This document shows, piece after piece, positions 1 through 7,821 of a stretch of DNA of 51,160 bases. Origin of the DNA: an uncultured bacterium (GTDB lineage: Bacteria; Bacillota; Clostridia; Lachnospirales; Lachnospiraceae); contig CANSYK010000020.1 of assembly GCA_947651225.1 (NCBI GenBank), forward strand, positions 1-51,160. The letters are read 5' to 3'. Every line of letters starts with the position of its first letter. The first letter of the stretch is position 1. The position numbers were made by a program, and so were the translations under genes. Below the pieces are notes generated by a model. That model worked only from the letters and a program-made list of their open reading frames with translations, was not told where the DNA came from and did no database searches.

Positions 1-14
1 ACTTCTTATTAGTC

Positions 15-54
15 ATGCAAAAAAGTCGTAGGTTAACCTGCGACTTTTTTGCAT
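15..54. terminator. Hairpin terminator at window start
   Basis: A 14-bp perfect stem (ATGCAAAAAAGTCG and its complement), extended by AGG/CCT around a TTAA loop, carries A and T tracts on both sides, so it could end transcripts from either direction. The gene it serves lies outside the window on the left. Confidence 0.75.
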
Positions 55-60
55 TTGGTT

Positions 61-167
61 GCACCGTGAATTGTAACTACTTCTTCATTGCTGTGTCGTT
101 ACGGGTTTCGGGTTTGGCATAATAATTTAAAATATGAGCTGGCCTTTCTGAATTGCCACCTGCTTAA
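61..167. other. Gene-free stretch
   Basis: No reading frame with a ribosome site is seen. CACCGTGAATTGTAAC near 62-77 resembles the right arm of the dispersed GTTACTATTCACGGCT palindrome found elsewhere in the window and may be a decayed copy. Confidence 0.35.
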
Positions 168-229
168 AATAATATAACACATAAGCCAGAGTATACAATA
201 TACTACTCTGGCTTATGTGTTATATTATT
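168..229. terminator. Perfect 26-bp inverted repeat, probable bidirectional terminator
   Basis: Arms 168-193 and 204-229 are exactly complementary over 26 bp with a 10-nt loop. The repeat lies 80 bp beyond the stop codon of the leftward ABC permease gene and probably ends that operon. It lacks a long T tract, so it may also stabilise RNA ends. Confidence 0.65.
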
Positions 230-310
230 ATTCCTCCTGTTACTGCTTACGGCCAATGTCGTCGAACCAGAAACCATTTCTTTCATTAATCCCCGAATAT
301 CACTTTCCTT

Positions 311-1045
311 TTACGCCTTTCTTGCTTTTTTCTCTGAGAGTCTGACATTTATCATAATAAGCATTATTCCGCCCGCAAAATAGAGAAACCTTGCAAGGTA
401 AAACGGCAGACTTATATGAAAAGCTGGCTCTCCAAAGGCATCAACAGCAAGGGATAATGGTGCACTCACAAAATATCCTGCTCCAAAAAAATCAAAAAAG
501 CTGCTGATATTAGAAAAACCCAGAACAAAGACAACTAACATCAAAAAATATAGCAGATTCTGATGAATTCTTCCTGCAAGCAATCCGATACCTGTCGAAA
601 AAACAAAGCAGGGAGGCAGGATTAATACTGTCGGAAGCAAGAAATCAAAAAACGGATAGCGGTCAAAAAAGCGGATATAAAAAAATATGCTAAGTCCGAT
701 AATCAACATGCAAATCAGCAAAAAGCAAACGAACAATACCGCAATCCGTATTGCCAGAAACTGTCCAGGGCTTACAGGTGTTTGTGCTGTCAGGGTTTCC
801 ACGCTCTTTTGCTTTTTGGAATAATAGAAAGATAACAAAAATAATATCGCTAAAATACAAAATGGCATCACCTTCCCCAGATAAGCGCCAAAACTCCATG
901 CAGAAAAAGGAGCTGTATAGGCAATTCCTGCAATAATATCCCTTGTCAGAAGGTACCACGCAAGCACCCCGTTTACTATGAACAGCCCAACAAAAATTTT
1001 GTTACATATCAATCTTTTTAATTCATAATAAAATATTCTATTCAA
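311..1045 (-). CDS. ABC-2 type transporter permease, small subunit
   Basis: A 244-residue integral membrane protein with about six hydrophobic segments starting around residue 18, and no catalytic motif. It has the look of an ABC-2 transporter membrane subunit: a cytoplasmic N-terminus beginning MNRIFYYELKRL, then a hydrophobic core. The start is TTG, which overlaps the upstream gene by 8 bp; a GAGGAGG site inside that gene lies 9 nt before it. It is the last gene of a three-gene operon with the ATPase at 3221-4087 and the permease-peptidase fusion at 1038-3224, so it is probably the second membrane half of the same transporter. The substrate is unknown. Confidence 0.75.
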   Translation of the reverse strand: MNRIFYYELKRLICNKIFVGLFIVNGVLAWYLLTRDIIAGIAYTAPFSAWSFGAYLGKVMPFCILAILFLLSFYYSKKQKSVETLTAQTPVSPGQFLAIRIAVLFVCFLLICMLIIGLSIFFYIRFFDRYPFFDFLLPTVLILPPCFVFSTGIGLLAGRIHQNLLYFLMLVVFVLGFSNISSFFDFFGAGYFVSAPLSLAVDAFGEPAFHISLPFYLARFLYFAGGIMLIMINVRLSEKKARKA

Positions 1046-3224
1046 GATTCAAATCCTCCTCTGTCAGGCCGCAGGCATCTAAAAAGTCTTGATAAGTAAA
1101 TGGATTACTATATGAATCATATTCTGAACGTTTTTCGTACATGCTGCGTAAAATTTCATCCATCTTTTCTTCGCCGCCAACTAATTCCTCTGCCTTTTTT
1201 ATCATCAACGGCATCCTGCAATACCAATTCGTTCCCTCGTTCTGTTCATTCAAAGTAGCACGGTACTTTTTGGGCAGCTTTTTAAGATATTTCGGATAAC
1301 GGTAATAGAATTCTCTGTTCTGCCTGTCTACCGCCTCCTTCCAAATATCAAGATAATATTTCTTTGCATAAAGCTCCCCATATTTTTCTTTCGCAATACG
1401 ATAAGTGGAGTAAGCTGTCAAGCCTTCTGTTGACCACAGCTCTTCTTCTTTACACTCCAGTCCGTAAGAACCCCACCATTGGTGTACCATCTCATGGATA
1501 AAGACCTCTGTAGCATTTGCCCCTTTTCGCAGATCACTCAGGGTTTCTGGCGACAAAACGACCTCAAACCATTCACTGTAGCCTTCCCATGCATGTCCAC
1601 CCATAGCCATGATACTTATCTGCTGCAGCGTCAGCCTTTTATCACCTGCATAGCTGCTTTTCCCATAGTGCTTTATACAATAATCAAAGACATCAATAAT
1701 TGCCTGTTCCACATTATTGTCTTTCACAGTTTTCTCATACTTTTTACCATATACAAAGTCAATTCCCATATCTCCAACAGAAAATTTTTCTGTCTTATAA
1801 TCGCCTGCACGAAACGACATTGGACAAGTCAAATCACTTTCCGCAGTCCATGTCCTGGTCCCATCGTGGTTGTCCACAAAATCATTCATAGGCTCATAAT
1901 CCAAAAATGGGATAAGTTTCTCAGGCAGCGTAACACTTATAGTAGATTTGCCTAAAGTCTCCAAATCTCCAGGAGCTATGCAGGCATTGCTTAATGAAAT
2001 ATACTCCTTATCAATACTGTCATATACCAAATAAGGATATTGATACCTTGCCATTGCCGGAAAGCCTTCAAATTCTATGGTCAACACTCCGCCTTTCCCT
2101 TTGGGAAGCGTAAAAAGGACTGACTGCTCGCCGTTAATAATATCCCCTGGCATTTTAAATGGAAGTGCTTCACCTGCGTATGTGACAGAAGCAATCTTGT
2201 ATCCTGTATTAATCATCATTTTTCTTTCCCCACCGCCAGTATAATGGCTGTAATCATATTCCGATTTGCCGGAAAGCCTTCCGGTAAGAGGCTCCAAAAC
2301 TAAAGAATGTTTTATGGAGTCCGCCTCAATAAATTCCCCTTCTTCCTCATCTACTACTACAACCTCTCCTTCGTCTATATATTCTTCCGCCCCATGATCC
2401 ACGAAAGGCTGCTTTATCCACAATAGTGCGCCCATCAAAATGAAAACTGCAGATAAAACGGGAATATACAGCTTTTTAAACCCTCTGATAAAGGAACAAA
2501 CGAGATTCTTCTGGTATCTTCGGATACATAATAGCGCAAAAAGCCAAACCCCCGCAGCAAGCAAAAACCAAATCATGCGGGTATATACCCCAACCCTTAA
2601 AGGCCATATGCTGGGAAACCCATCTGAATATGCTATAACAAGAGGATTAACCCAGCGCATAAAGTAATCATCGCTAGCAAATTTGCTAAAACTAAAATAG
2701 CTAAGTGCGGCATAGAGCATAGCAGCAATTTCTATACGCCTCGTAATCTGATAAAATGCCTCTGCAAACAAAATGGAAACAAACCATGTAAACATCATAA
2801 ATACTAAAAAATTCTCTATATAAAAACTAAGAGAAAAAAGATACTCTAGCTTATCTGCCGTATATGGCAGATAAATAAGGATACATAAAAATGTTGTCAG
2901 CATGGAAAATGTGAGTATCGCTGCCGTCCTTGCAATACAAAGCCTGATGGGAGAACCAATCGAATCCGTAATGACATCTGTTCCTGTACGATGTAACCTG
3001 TCAGATTCTATTACGGTAAATACCGCCCACAGAACCGCTCCAATGGTTGTACCTGCAAGTACAGGATTTGCAATGTATTTCCCTGACATAACCTCAGAAA
3101 AGCTCATAGCAAAAACTGAATATCCCAAAAGGGGAGCACACAGGCACAATGCCATAATAATCCATAAAACTTTTGAAAACACTAATCTTTTAAACTCCAC
3201 ACGGTAAAGTGAGATAAGCCTCAT
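1038..3224 (-). CDS. ABC-2 permease fused to M1-family metallopeptidase domain
   Basis: This 728-residue protein has two parts. Residues 1 to about 280 are a polytopic membrane domain of ABC-2 type with roughly seven hydrophobic segments. Residues from about 300 to 728 form a predicted extracytoplasmic M1 (gluzincin) domain with HEMVHQWWG at about 576-584, followed 18 residues after the second His by Glu in WSTEG, giving the full HExxH-x18-E zinc site. An acidic stretch (about 280-305) links the halves. The usual GAMEN exopeptidase motif is not obvious; a GGHAWEG segment sits near that place. ATG overlaps the ATPase stop (ATGA), showing translational coupling. Permease-M1 fusions are known in Firmicutes, but their substrates are largely unassigned. 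A peptide-degrading or peptide-sensing transporter is an inference. Confidence 0.85.
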   Translation of the reverse strand: MRLISLYRVEFKRLVFSKVLWIIMALCLCAPLLGYSVFAMSFSEVMSGKYIANPVLAGTTIGAVLWAVFTVIESDRLHRTGTDVITDSIGSPIRLCIARTAAILTFSMLTTFLCILIYLPYTADKLEYLFSLSFYIENFLVFMMFTWFVSILFAEAFYQITRRIEIAAMLYAALSYFSFSKFASDDYFMRWVNPLVIAYSDGFPSIWPLRVGVYTRMIWFLLAAGVWLFALLCIRRYQKNLVCSFIRGFKKLYIPVLSAVFILMGALLWIKQPFVDHGAEEYIDEGEVVVVDEEEGEFIEADSIKHSLVLEPLTGRLSGKSEYDYSHYTGGGERKMMINTGYKIASVTYAGEALPFKMPGDIINGEQSVLFTLPKGKGGVLTIEFEGFPAMARYQYPYLVYDSIDKEYISLSNACIAPGDLETLGKSTISVTLPEKLIPFLDYEPMNDFVDNHDGTRTWTAESDLTCPMSFRAGDYKTEKFSVGDMGIDFVYGKKYEKTVKDNNVEQAIIDVFDYCIKHYGKSSYAGDKRLTLQQISIMAMGGHAWEGYSEWFEVVLSPETLSDLRKGANATEVFIHEMVHQWWGSYGLECKEEELWSTEGLTAYSTYRIAKEKYGELYAKKYYLDIWKEAVDRQNREFYYRYPKYLKKLPKKYRATLNEQNEGTNWYCRMPLMIKKAEELVGGEEKMDEILRSMYEKRSEYDSYSNPFTYQDFLDACGLTEEDLNLE

Positions 3225-4087
3225 TCTTTTCCCTCCTCTCGCCTTATGCAGTAAAGGTAGGCATCTTCTAATGTCGGCTCCACGCCTTTTGCAAACGAAG
3301 GCAGCTTATCCCCCACAATCCTGCATTGTATGCCATCTGCAACATTGACCTTTGAGACCGCCTCACACCCTTGCGGAATATCTTCGCCAGGCTGTGATAC
3401 ATAGAGTCCGACATGTCCTTCTGTCTGCGAAATCAATGCAGACGGCGTTCCATCGAACAGAATCGAACCACTATAAATAACAAGAACACGATTACATACA
3501 GCCTGCACATCTTCTACAATATGTGTTGACAGCAAGATAATCTTATTCTGAGCCATCTCCGAAAAAATATTTCGAAACTTCACACGTTCTTCTGGATCAA
3601 GCCCAACCGTTGGCTCATCAAGGATAATCAGCTCTGGATTGCCAAGCAATGCCTGCGCAATGCCCACCCTCTGACGCTGCCCACCCGAAAGACTGTAGAT
3701 TTTCATTTTTCGTAATTCTGACATATTTGTCTGCCCTAAAACAAAGTCAATTGCCTTATTTTTATCCTTTACCCCCTTTAACGCTGCCATATAATCCAAA
3801 AATTGCCAAACGGTCAGCTCATCATACAAACCAAAACTCTGCGGCAGATATCCAAGACGGGATTTCAATCTCTTTTCCTGTGAAATCAACGGCTTCCCAT
3901 CTAGCAGAATTTTACCTTTTGTAGGAACCATGCCCGCAATCAATAATTTCATAAGCGTTGTTTTCCCTGCGCCATTCGGCCCTAATATCCCAATGAAATT
4001 AGGGGTTTCTGCCTGCAGTGTAATGTCTTGCAGCGCTTTTTTCCCTGAAGGGTAAATCATTGTAATGTCATTTACTTCAATCTTCAT
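3221..4087 (-). CDS. ABC transporter ATP-binding protein
   Basis: 288 residues. Walker A is GPNGAGKTT (about 38-46), the signature is LSGGQRQRVG, Walker B is LIILDEP, and the switch histidine is in LLSTHIVED. The C-terminal 80 residues after the nucleotide-binding domain match the extension common in ABC-2 ATPases. The start is set by AGGAGG 8 nt upstream of ATG-AAG; a longer frame beginning 18 nt earlier places that site inside the coding region and is rejected. It is the first gene of the transporter operon and is preceded by four 11-bp boxes expected to bind the neighbouring OmpR-type regulator. Confidence 0.9.
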   Translation of the reverse strand: MKIEVNDITMIYPSGKKALQDITLQAETPNFIGILGPNGAGKTTLMKLLIAGMVPTKGKILLDGKPLISQEKRLKSRLGYLPQSFGLYDELTVWQFLDYMAALKGVKDKNKAIDFVLGQTNMSELRKMKIYSLSGGQRQRVGIAQALLGNPELIILDEPTVGLDPEERVKFRNIFSEMAQNKIILLSTHIVEDVQAVCNRVLVIYSGSILFDGTPSALISQTEGHVGLYVSQPGEDIPQGCEAVSKVNVADGIQCRIVGDKLPSFAKGVEPTLEDAYLYCIRREEGKE

Positions 4088-4113
4088 ATTAAGCACCTCC
4101 TGCATACTATCCT

Positions 4114-4166
4114 ATCATAAAATATGTGGAGTTTATCTGTAGCCTATGTGTGTTTTATGTGGAGTT
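4114..4166 (-). promoter_or_regulatory. Promoter with four 11-bp tandem response-regulator boxes
   Basis: On the plus strand, four units begin at 4123, 4134, 4145 and 4156, exactly 11 bp apart: TATGTGGAGTT, TATCTGTAGCC, TATGTGTGTTT and TATGTGGAGTT. A leftward -10-like TATGAT lies at 4114-4119, so the boxes cover the -35 region. PhoB/OmpR-family regulators characteristically bind tandem direct repeats with 11-bp spacing. The gene pair at 4222-6345 is the obvious candidate regulator, acting as activator. Confidence 0.7.
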
Positions 4167-4208
4167 TTTGTGTAAAACCACTATGTTGTGTTAATTTCCT
4201 ACTCTATG

Positions 4209-4235
4209 AAAAAAGCGCCGGCTAAACCGACACTT
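4209..4235 (-). terminator. Terminator after the sensor kinase gene
   Basis: Read leftward, AGTGTCGG, a TTTA loop and CCGGCGCT pair with G-U wobbles and are followed by TTTTTT. The kinase stop codon TAG lies in the loop. This separates the two-component genes from the transporter operon, which then needs its own promoter. Confidence 0.75.
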
Positions 4236-5586
4236 CCTTAAATTCTGCTGTAAACCTCACTCCATCTCCACAATTTACAATATTATGCTCTACTCCATAC
4301 GTTTCTAAAATCATACGCAGAATATATAACCCCAGCCCACTACCTTGTGCCACATCTTTTCCGGCACGGTAAAATGCCTCATAAATATGTGGCAAATGCT
4401 CCTCTGCTATATGCGCCGGAAAATTTATAACAGAAAATACAGGTTTACCATTCTTTTTTTGGAAGGTCACGCTGACAGTTCCACCTTCAGGAGAATGTCC
4501 CACGGCATTTCCTATCGCATTGCCAAGTGCTTTTTTCAAAAGCTTCTCATTACCATGCACATAAATATTTTTTTCTATATCTGACATCAGACGGATCGAC
4601 CAAAGCTCCATCATATCACGATATTCATTTAGCAATTCTTCTATCACAGAGGAAAGCAGTACAAGACCGTCCTCTTCTCCCCCTGCCATATCAATATAGG
4701 AAACTGACAGGATTTCTTTTATAAAACCATTTAATGACTGCAAGATTTGGGCAGAACGAGCAAGGTATTTTTCTCTGTCTTTATAAACTCCGATTCCTGC
4801 CTGCATACCTTCAAGCTGTCCGATAACTATTGCAATCGGTGTTTTTAATTCGTGAGATACCCCTGAAAAGAAAAGCATGCGCCTGCGTTCCCTCTCCTTT
4901 TCAAAAGTAATTTCATCTGCAAGCAGGGCATTTTGGCCACTCAGCTCCGTCAGTGCCTTATGAAGCCTGTCAGACAATTCATTAATACTTTTTGACAATT
5001 CGCCAATTTCGTCATCGCGGACATCTGGGCAATACCAGCTAAAATCCAGATTTGCAATCCGGTAAGCAATCTTACTGATACGGATAATCGGACGCGTTGT
5101 ATAATGCGAAAAAAATAATGCGCATAAAAATGATAAAGCAAGTATGCTCCCACCAACAAATGGCAGGCTTTTCCACGCCGCATTTATTATCTCCCTCGTA
5201 TGTGCAGGATTGTAGCTTACCATAAGAATATATTCGTCATCTGAATCGGCAAAACGAAAGGGATACTCTGTTTTTCCTGTTTGCGTCTGCTGTTTTCCTT
5301 TCTTGTTCATAAAGGTAAATAAGCTGATTTCCTCATAGCTGCTATTCACTAATTTTAAATCCGCACCACTTTCCTGGATAAAGGATAAAAACAAATCCTC
5401 GCTTTCTGATGCCTTTCCCGTTCTAAGCCTGGCAACCAACATTTCCGCCTTCTCCTGCAAATGACGGCGCGACTGCTTTTCATTTGCAGCCGGAAGAAAA
5501 ATTCCAACAAAAACATACGACAAAACACTGACAATAAGGCAGAGTGCCAGAAGCATAAAAAAAGTTTTCTGTGTTAATTTTTTCAT
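4222..5586 (-). CDS. Two-component sensor histidine kinase (HAMP, HisKA, HATPase)
   Basis: 454 residues. Membrane segments lie at about 9-31 and 143-161, enclosing an extracytoplasmic sensor domain of about 110 residues. A HAMP linker follows (about 162-215), then the phospho-acceptor H245 in FFSGVSHELKTP, an N box (NAIGNAVGHS) and a G box (GSGLGLYIL). The protein is therefore a complete orthodox kinase. It is transcribed after the response regulator, but a 76-bp two-hairpin repeat separates the two genes. No strong ribosome site lies between that repeat and the ATG; the good AAGGAG lies on the other side of the repeat. The target is probably the ABC operon downstream. Confidence 0.92.
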   Translation of the reverse strand: MKKLTQKTFFMLLALCLIVSVLSYVFVGIFLPAANEKQSRRHLQEKAEMLVARLRTGKASESEDLFLSFIQESGADLKLVNSSYEEISLFTFMNKKGKQQTQTGKTEYPFRFADSDDEYILMVSYNPAHTREIINAAWKSLPFVGGSILALSFLCALFFSHYTTRPIIRISKIAYRIANLDFSWYCPDVRDDEIGELSKSINELSDRLHKALTELSGQNALLADEITFEKERERRRMLFFSGVSHELKTPIAIVIGQLEGMQAGIGVYKDREKYLARSAQILQSLNGFIKEILSVSYIDMAGGEEDGLVLLSSVIEELLNEYRDMMELWSIRLMSDIEKNIYVHGNEKLLKKALGNAIGNAVGHSPEGGTVSVTFQKKNGKPVFSVINFPAHIAEEHLPHIYEAFYRAGKDVAQGSGLGLYILRMILETYGVEHNIVNCGDGVRFTAEFKEVSV

Positions 5587-5594
5587 TTATATAT

Positions 5595-5670
5595 CCCGTC
5601 TTTCTCAATTTTGAATGCCCTCTCAAAATTGAGAAAGCATTAATAAGTAGTTTGAAAGGAATTTTCAAAC
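5595..5670 (-). repeat. Two-hairpin element, copy 1 (between response regulator and kinase)
   Basis: Read leftward: hairpin 1 is GTTTGAAAA...CTTTCAAAC and hairpin 2 is CTTTCTCAATTTTGA...TCAAAATTGAGAAAG, followed by GACGGG. Its GTTTGA end supplies the TGA stop of the response regulator gene. AAGGAG (5674-5679) lies just before it and the kinase ATG 8 nt after it. It is nearly identical to the copies at 45397-45472 and 48198-48275. Confidence 0.9.
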
Positions 5671-6345
5671 TTTCTCCTTATCCACACATTTTTGTAGCTT
5701 ATACCCCACACCCCGGACTGTTTCAATACATTCCTCTTCTCCTAATTTTTTCCTGATATTCTTAATGTGGGTGTCCACAATTCTTGTATCTCCATAAAAC
5801 TCATATCCCCACAGCTTTGCAAGCAGTGACTCTCTGGTTACCACTGTACCTGGCACCTGCATCAGTTCTAATAAAATTTCATACTCCCGCAGTGTAAAAT
5901 CAACACTTTTTCCAGCAACAGTTACAGTATGCCCTTTTAAATCTAATGAAATATTATGATAGTTCAGGCAGTCTATCCCGAAATGCTGCGTCCGTCTTAG
6001 TACAGCCGCTACCTTAAGCAGCAAGACCGTCATGGATATAGGCTTTGTAATATAATCATCAATATACAGGTTATATCCCCTTATCTGATGCTCCTCACTA
6101 TCAAGTGCCGTAAGCATAATTACAGGAACATCAGAATCCTTGCGGAGCATCTCACAGACACCATACCCATCAATGATTGGAAGCCGCAAATCCAATAGCA
6201 CCAAATCAAAATCATATTTTCTGGCAAGCTCCAGAGCCTCTGCTCCATCCGTCGCTGCTATTACCCTATACTCTACACTTTCTAAAAAATTCACAAGAAG
6301 CTCCCTGTAATCAGGATTATCCTCCACAACGAGAATCAATGCCAT
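5665..6345 (-). CDS. OmpR/PhoB-family response regulator
   Basis: 226 residues. The receiver domain carries acidic residues near E8/D9, the phospho-acceptor D52 in LVLLDLRLP, T79 and K101 (YITKP). A winged-helix DNA-binding domain follows (FTLREYEILLELM to TRIVDTHIKNIRKKL to RGVGYKL). GGAGGTGG 3-5 nt before ATG-GCA fixes the start; a much longer frame upstream runs through the rnf terminator and is not credible. Downstream it is joined to the kinase through a repeat element that forms its stop codon. The 11-bp boxes at 4123-4166 are its likely target. Confidence 0.92.
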   Translation of the reverse strand: MALILVVEDNPDYRELLVNFLESVEYRVIAATDGAEALELARKYDFDLVLLDLRLPIIDGYGVCEMLRKDSDVPVIMLTALDSEEHQIRGYNLYIDDYITKPISMTVLLLKVAAVLRRTQHFGIDCLNYHNISLDLKGHTVTVAGKSVDFTLREYEILLELMQVPGTVVTRESLLAKLWGYEFYGDTRIVDTHIKNIRKKLGEEECIETVRGVGYKLQKCVDKEKV

Positions 6346-6370
6346 ATGCCACCTCCGGTAATCTGTTAAG

Positions 6371-6408
6371 AAAAGAGCAGATGCCATACCCTGCGCACCT
6401 GCTCTTTT
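6371..6408 (-). terminator. Terminator after rnfB
   Basis: AAAAGAGCAG and CTGCTCTTTT form a 10-bp stem with an 18-nt loop between rnfB and the response regulator start. The T-run lies inside the stem, so termination may be partial, and read-through from rnf into the two-component genes is possible. Confidence 0.55.
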
Positions 6409-6436
6409 TCCAAATATTCTTTTTTGAGAATTAAAA

Positions 6437-7228
6437 TTAATGTGCCAGAATAACCTTTTTCGGACACTTTGCAGCACATGCGCCACAACCCGTACATTTA
6501 CTCTGGTCAATATGTGCAATATTATTTTCTACAGTAATTGCCCCTGCTTCACACTGCTTTGCACAGATACCGCATCCAATACAACCGGTATCGCACACTG
6601 CCATAACCTTTGGCCCTTTATCCTTATTAGAACAGGACACACCAAATTTTGCATCATATGGTACCAATTCAATCAGTCCATTTGGACACTCTTCAATACA
6701 TTTTCCACAGGCTACACAGTGCTCTTTGTCAACAACTGCGATACCCTGCTGCACATGGATTGCATCAAACTGGCAGGCAGCCACACAGGAACCAAAACCC
6801 ATACATCCAAAAGAACATGCCTTATCACCACGCCCCGGAATTGCCGCTGCACGCTTACAGTCAGAAATTCCATAATAATTCGCCTTAATACCGGCTTTTG
6901 CACAGGTTCCAGCACATTTTACAAATGCTACCATCTTTACGGCTTCACCACCGTCAACACCCATTACTTCACCGATTTTAGATGCTACTGCCGCACCACC
7001 AACCGGGCAGGCATTTACTGCCGCCTCGCCTGCAGCAATTGCTTTTGCCAGAGCGTCACAACCTGCATAGCCGCAGCCACCACAGTTATTACCTGGCAAA
7101 AACTCACGGACAGCAATTTCTTTTTCATCTATCGGTACTTCAAACTGAATTGCGGCAAATCCGAGAAGAAGGGCAATGAGAAGTCCCGTAACACCAATTA
7201 CTGCTGCTGCAATGATTACTTGTGTCAT
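6437..7228 (-). CDS. rnfB: Rnf complex subunit B, multi-FeS ferredoxin subunit
   Basis: 263 residues. An N-terminal membrane anchor (about 4-28) is followed by the four-Cys FeS motif NNCGGCGYAGC (C49, C52, C57) with C74. Next come several CxxCxxCxxxCP ferredoxin repeats in the C-terminal half (for example CVACGKCIEECP, CIGCGICAKQCE and CTGCGACAAKCP). RnfB is the entry point for electrons from reduced ferredoxin in the Na+/H+-translocating ferredoxin:NAD+ oxidoreductase. It is last in the operon, 15 bp after rnfA, as in other clostridial rnfCDGEAB operons. Confidence 0.96.
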   Translation of the reverse strand: MTQVIIAAAVIGVTGLLIALLLGFAAIQFEVPIDEKEIAVREFLPGNNCGGCGYAGCDALAKAIAAGEAAVNACPVGGAAVASKIGEVMGVDGGEAVKMVAFVKCAGTCAKAGIKANYYGISDCKRAAAIPGRGDKACSFGCMGFGSCVAACQFDAIHVQQGIAVVDKEHCVACGKCIEECPNGLIELVPYDAKFGVSCSNKDKGPKVMAVCDTGCIGCGICAKQCEAGAITVENNIAHIDQSKCTGCGACAAKCPKKVILAH

Positions 7229-7243
7229 ACTTTCTCCTCCTTC

Positions 7244-7816
7244 CTAGACCAATCCTGCGAAACCGCAGAATGCAATCGCCATTAAGCTTGCCGTTACCAA
7301 TACAATCGGAGTTCCCTTAAAAGACTCCGGTACATCATTAAACTCAATGCGCTCACGGATTCCTGCAAGAATTGTAATTGCAATCAGGAAACCAAGCGCC
7401 GTAAAGATGCCACACACAACACTCTCAATAAAATTATAACCATCTGAAATGTTATTGATTGCCACACCAAGTACCGCACAGTTTGTTGTAATCAGAGGAA
7501 GATATACACCCAATGAAGCATGGAGGGATGGCATAAATTTCTTCAATGCCATTTCCACAAACTGTACCAAAGCCGCAATAATCAAGATAAATGCAATTGT
7601 CTGAAGATATTCCAGCCCTAACGGCACTAAAATCCCATAATAAATCGGATAGGTAATCATACATGCAATCGTGATAACAAAGGTAACTGCGGCACCCATG
7701 CCCACAGAAGTCTCAACCTTTTTCGATACGCCAAGGAATGGGCAGATACCGAGGAACTGACTAAGCACTACATTGCTCACGAGCATAGATGAAATAATAA
7801 TCACAAATAAATTCAC
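7244..7816 (-). CDS. rnfA: Rnf complex subunit A, membrane subunit
   Basis: 190 residues with six predicted membrane helices and the family hallmarks NVVLSQFLGICPFLGVSKK near residues 15-33 and TTNCAVLGVA near 110-119. RnfA and RnfE are homologous, oppositely inserted membrane subunits whose paired cysteines hold an intramembrane FeS centre in the Rnf complex. Both conserved Cys regions are present here (C25 and C112). It lies 5 bp after rnfE and 15 bp before rnfB, so translation is tightly coupled. Confidence 0.96.
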   Translation of the reverse strand: MNLFVIIISSMLVSNVVLSQFLGICPFLGVSKKVETSVGMGAAVTFVITIACMITYPIYYGILVPLGLEYLQTIAFILIIAALVQFVEMALKKFMPSLHASLGVYLPLITTNCAVLGVAINNISDGYNFIESVVCGIFTALGFLIAITILAGIRERIEFNDVPESFKGTPIVLVTASLMAIAFCGFAGLV

Positions 7817-7821
7817 TTAAA

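Noticed and set aside
6440-7285. 281-codon rightward frame opposite rnfB
   Set aside because: It is Cys/Thr/Asn-rich as expected from the complement of a ferredoxin-type gene, with no ribosome site.
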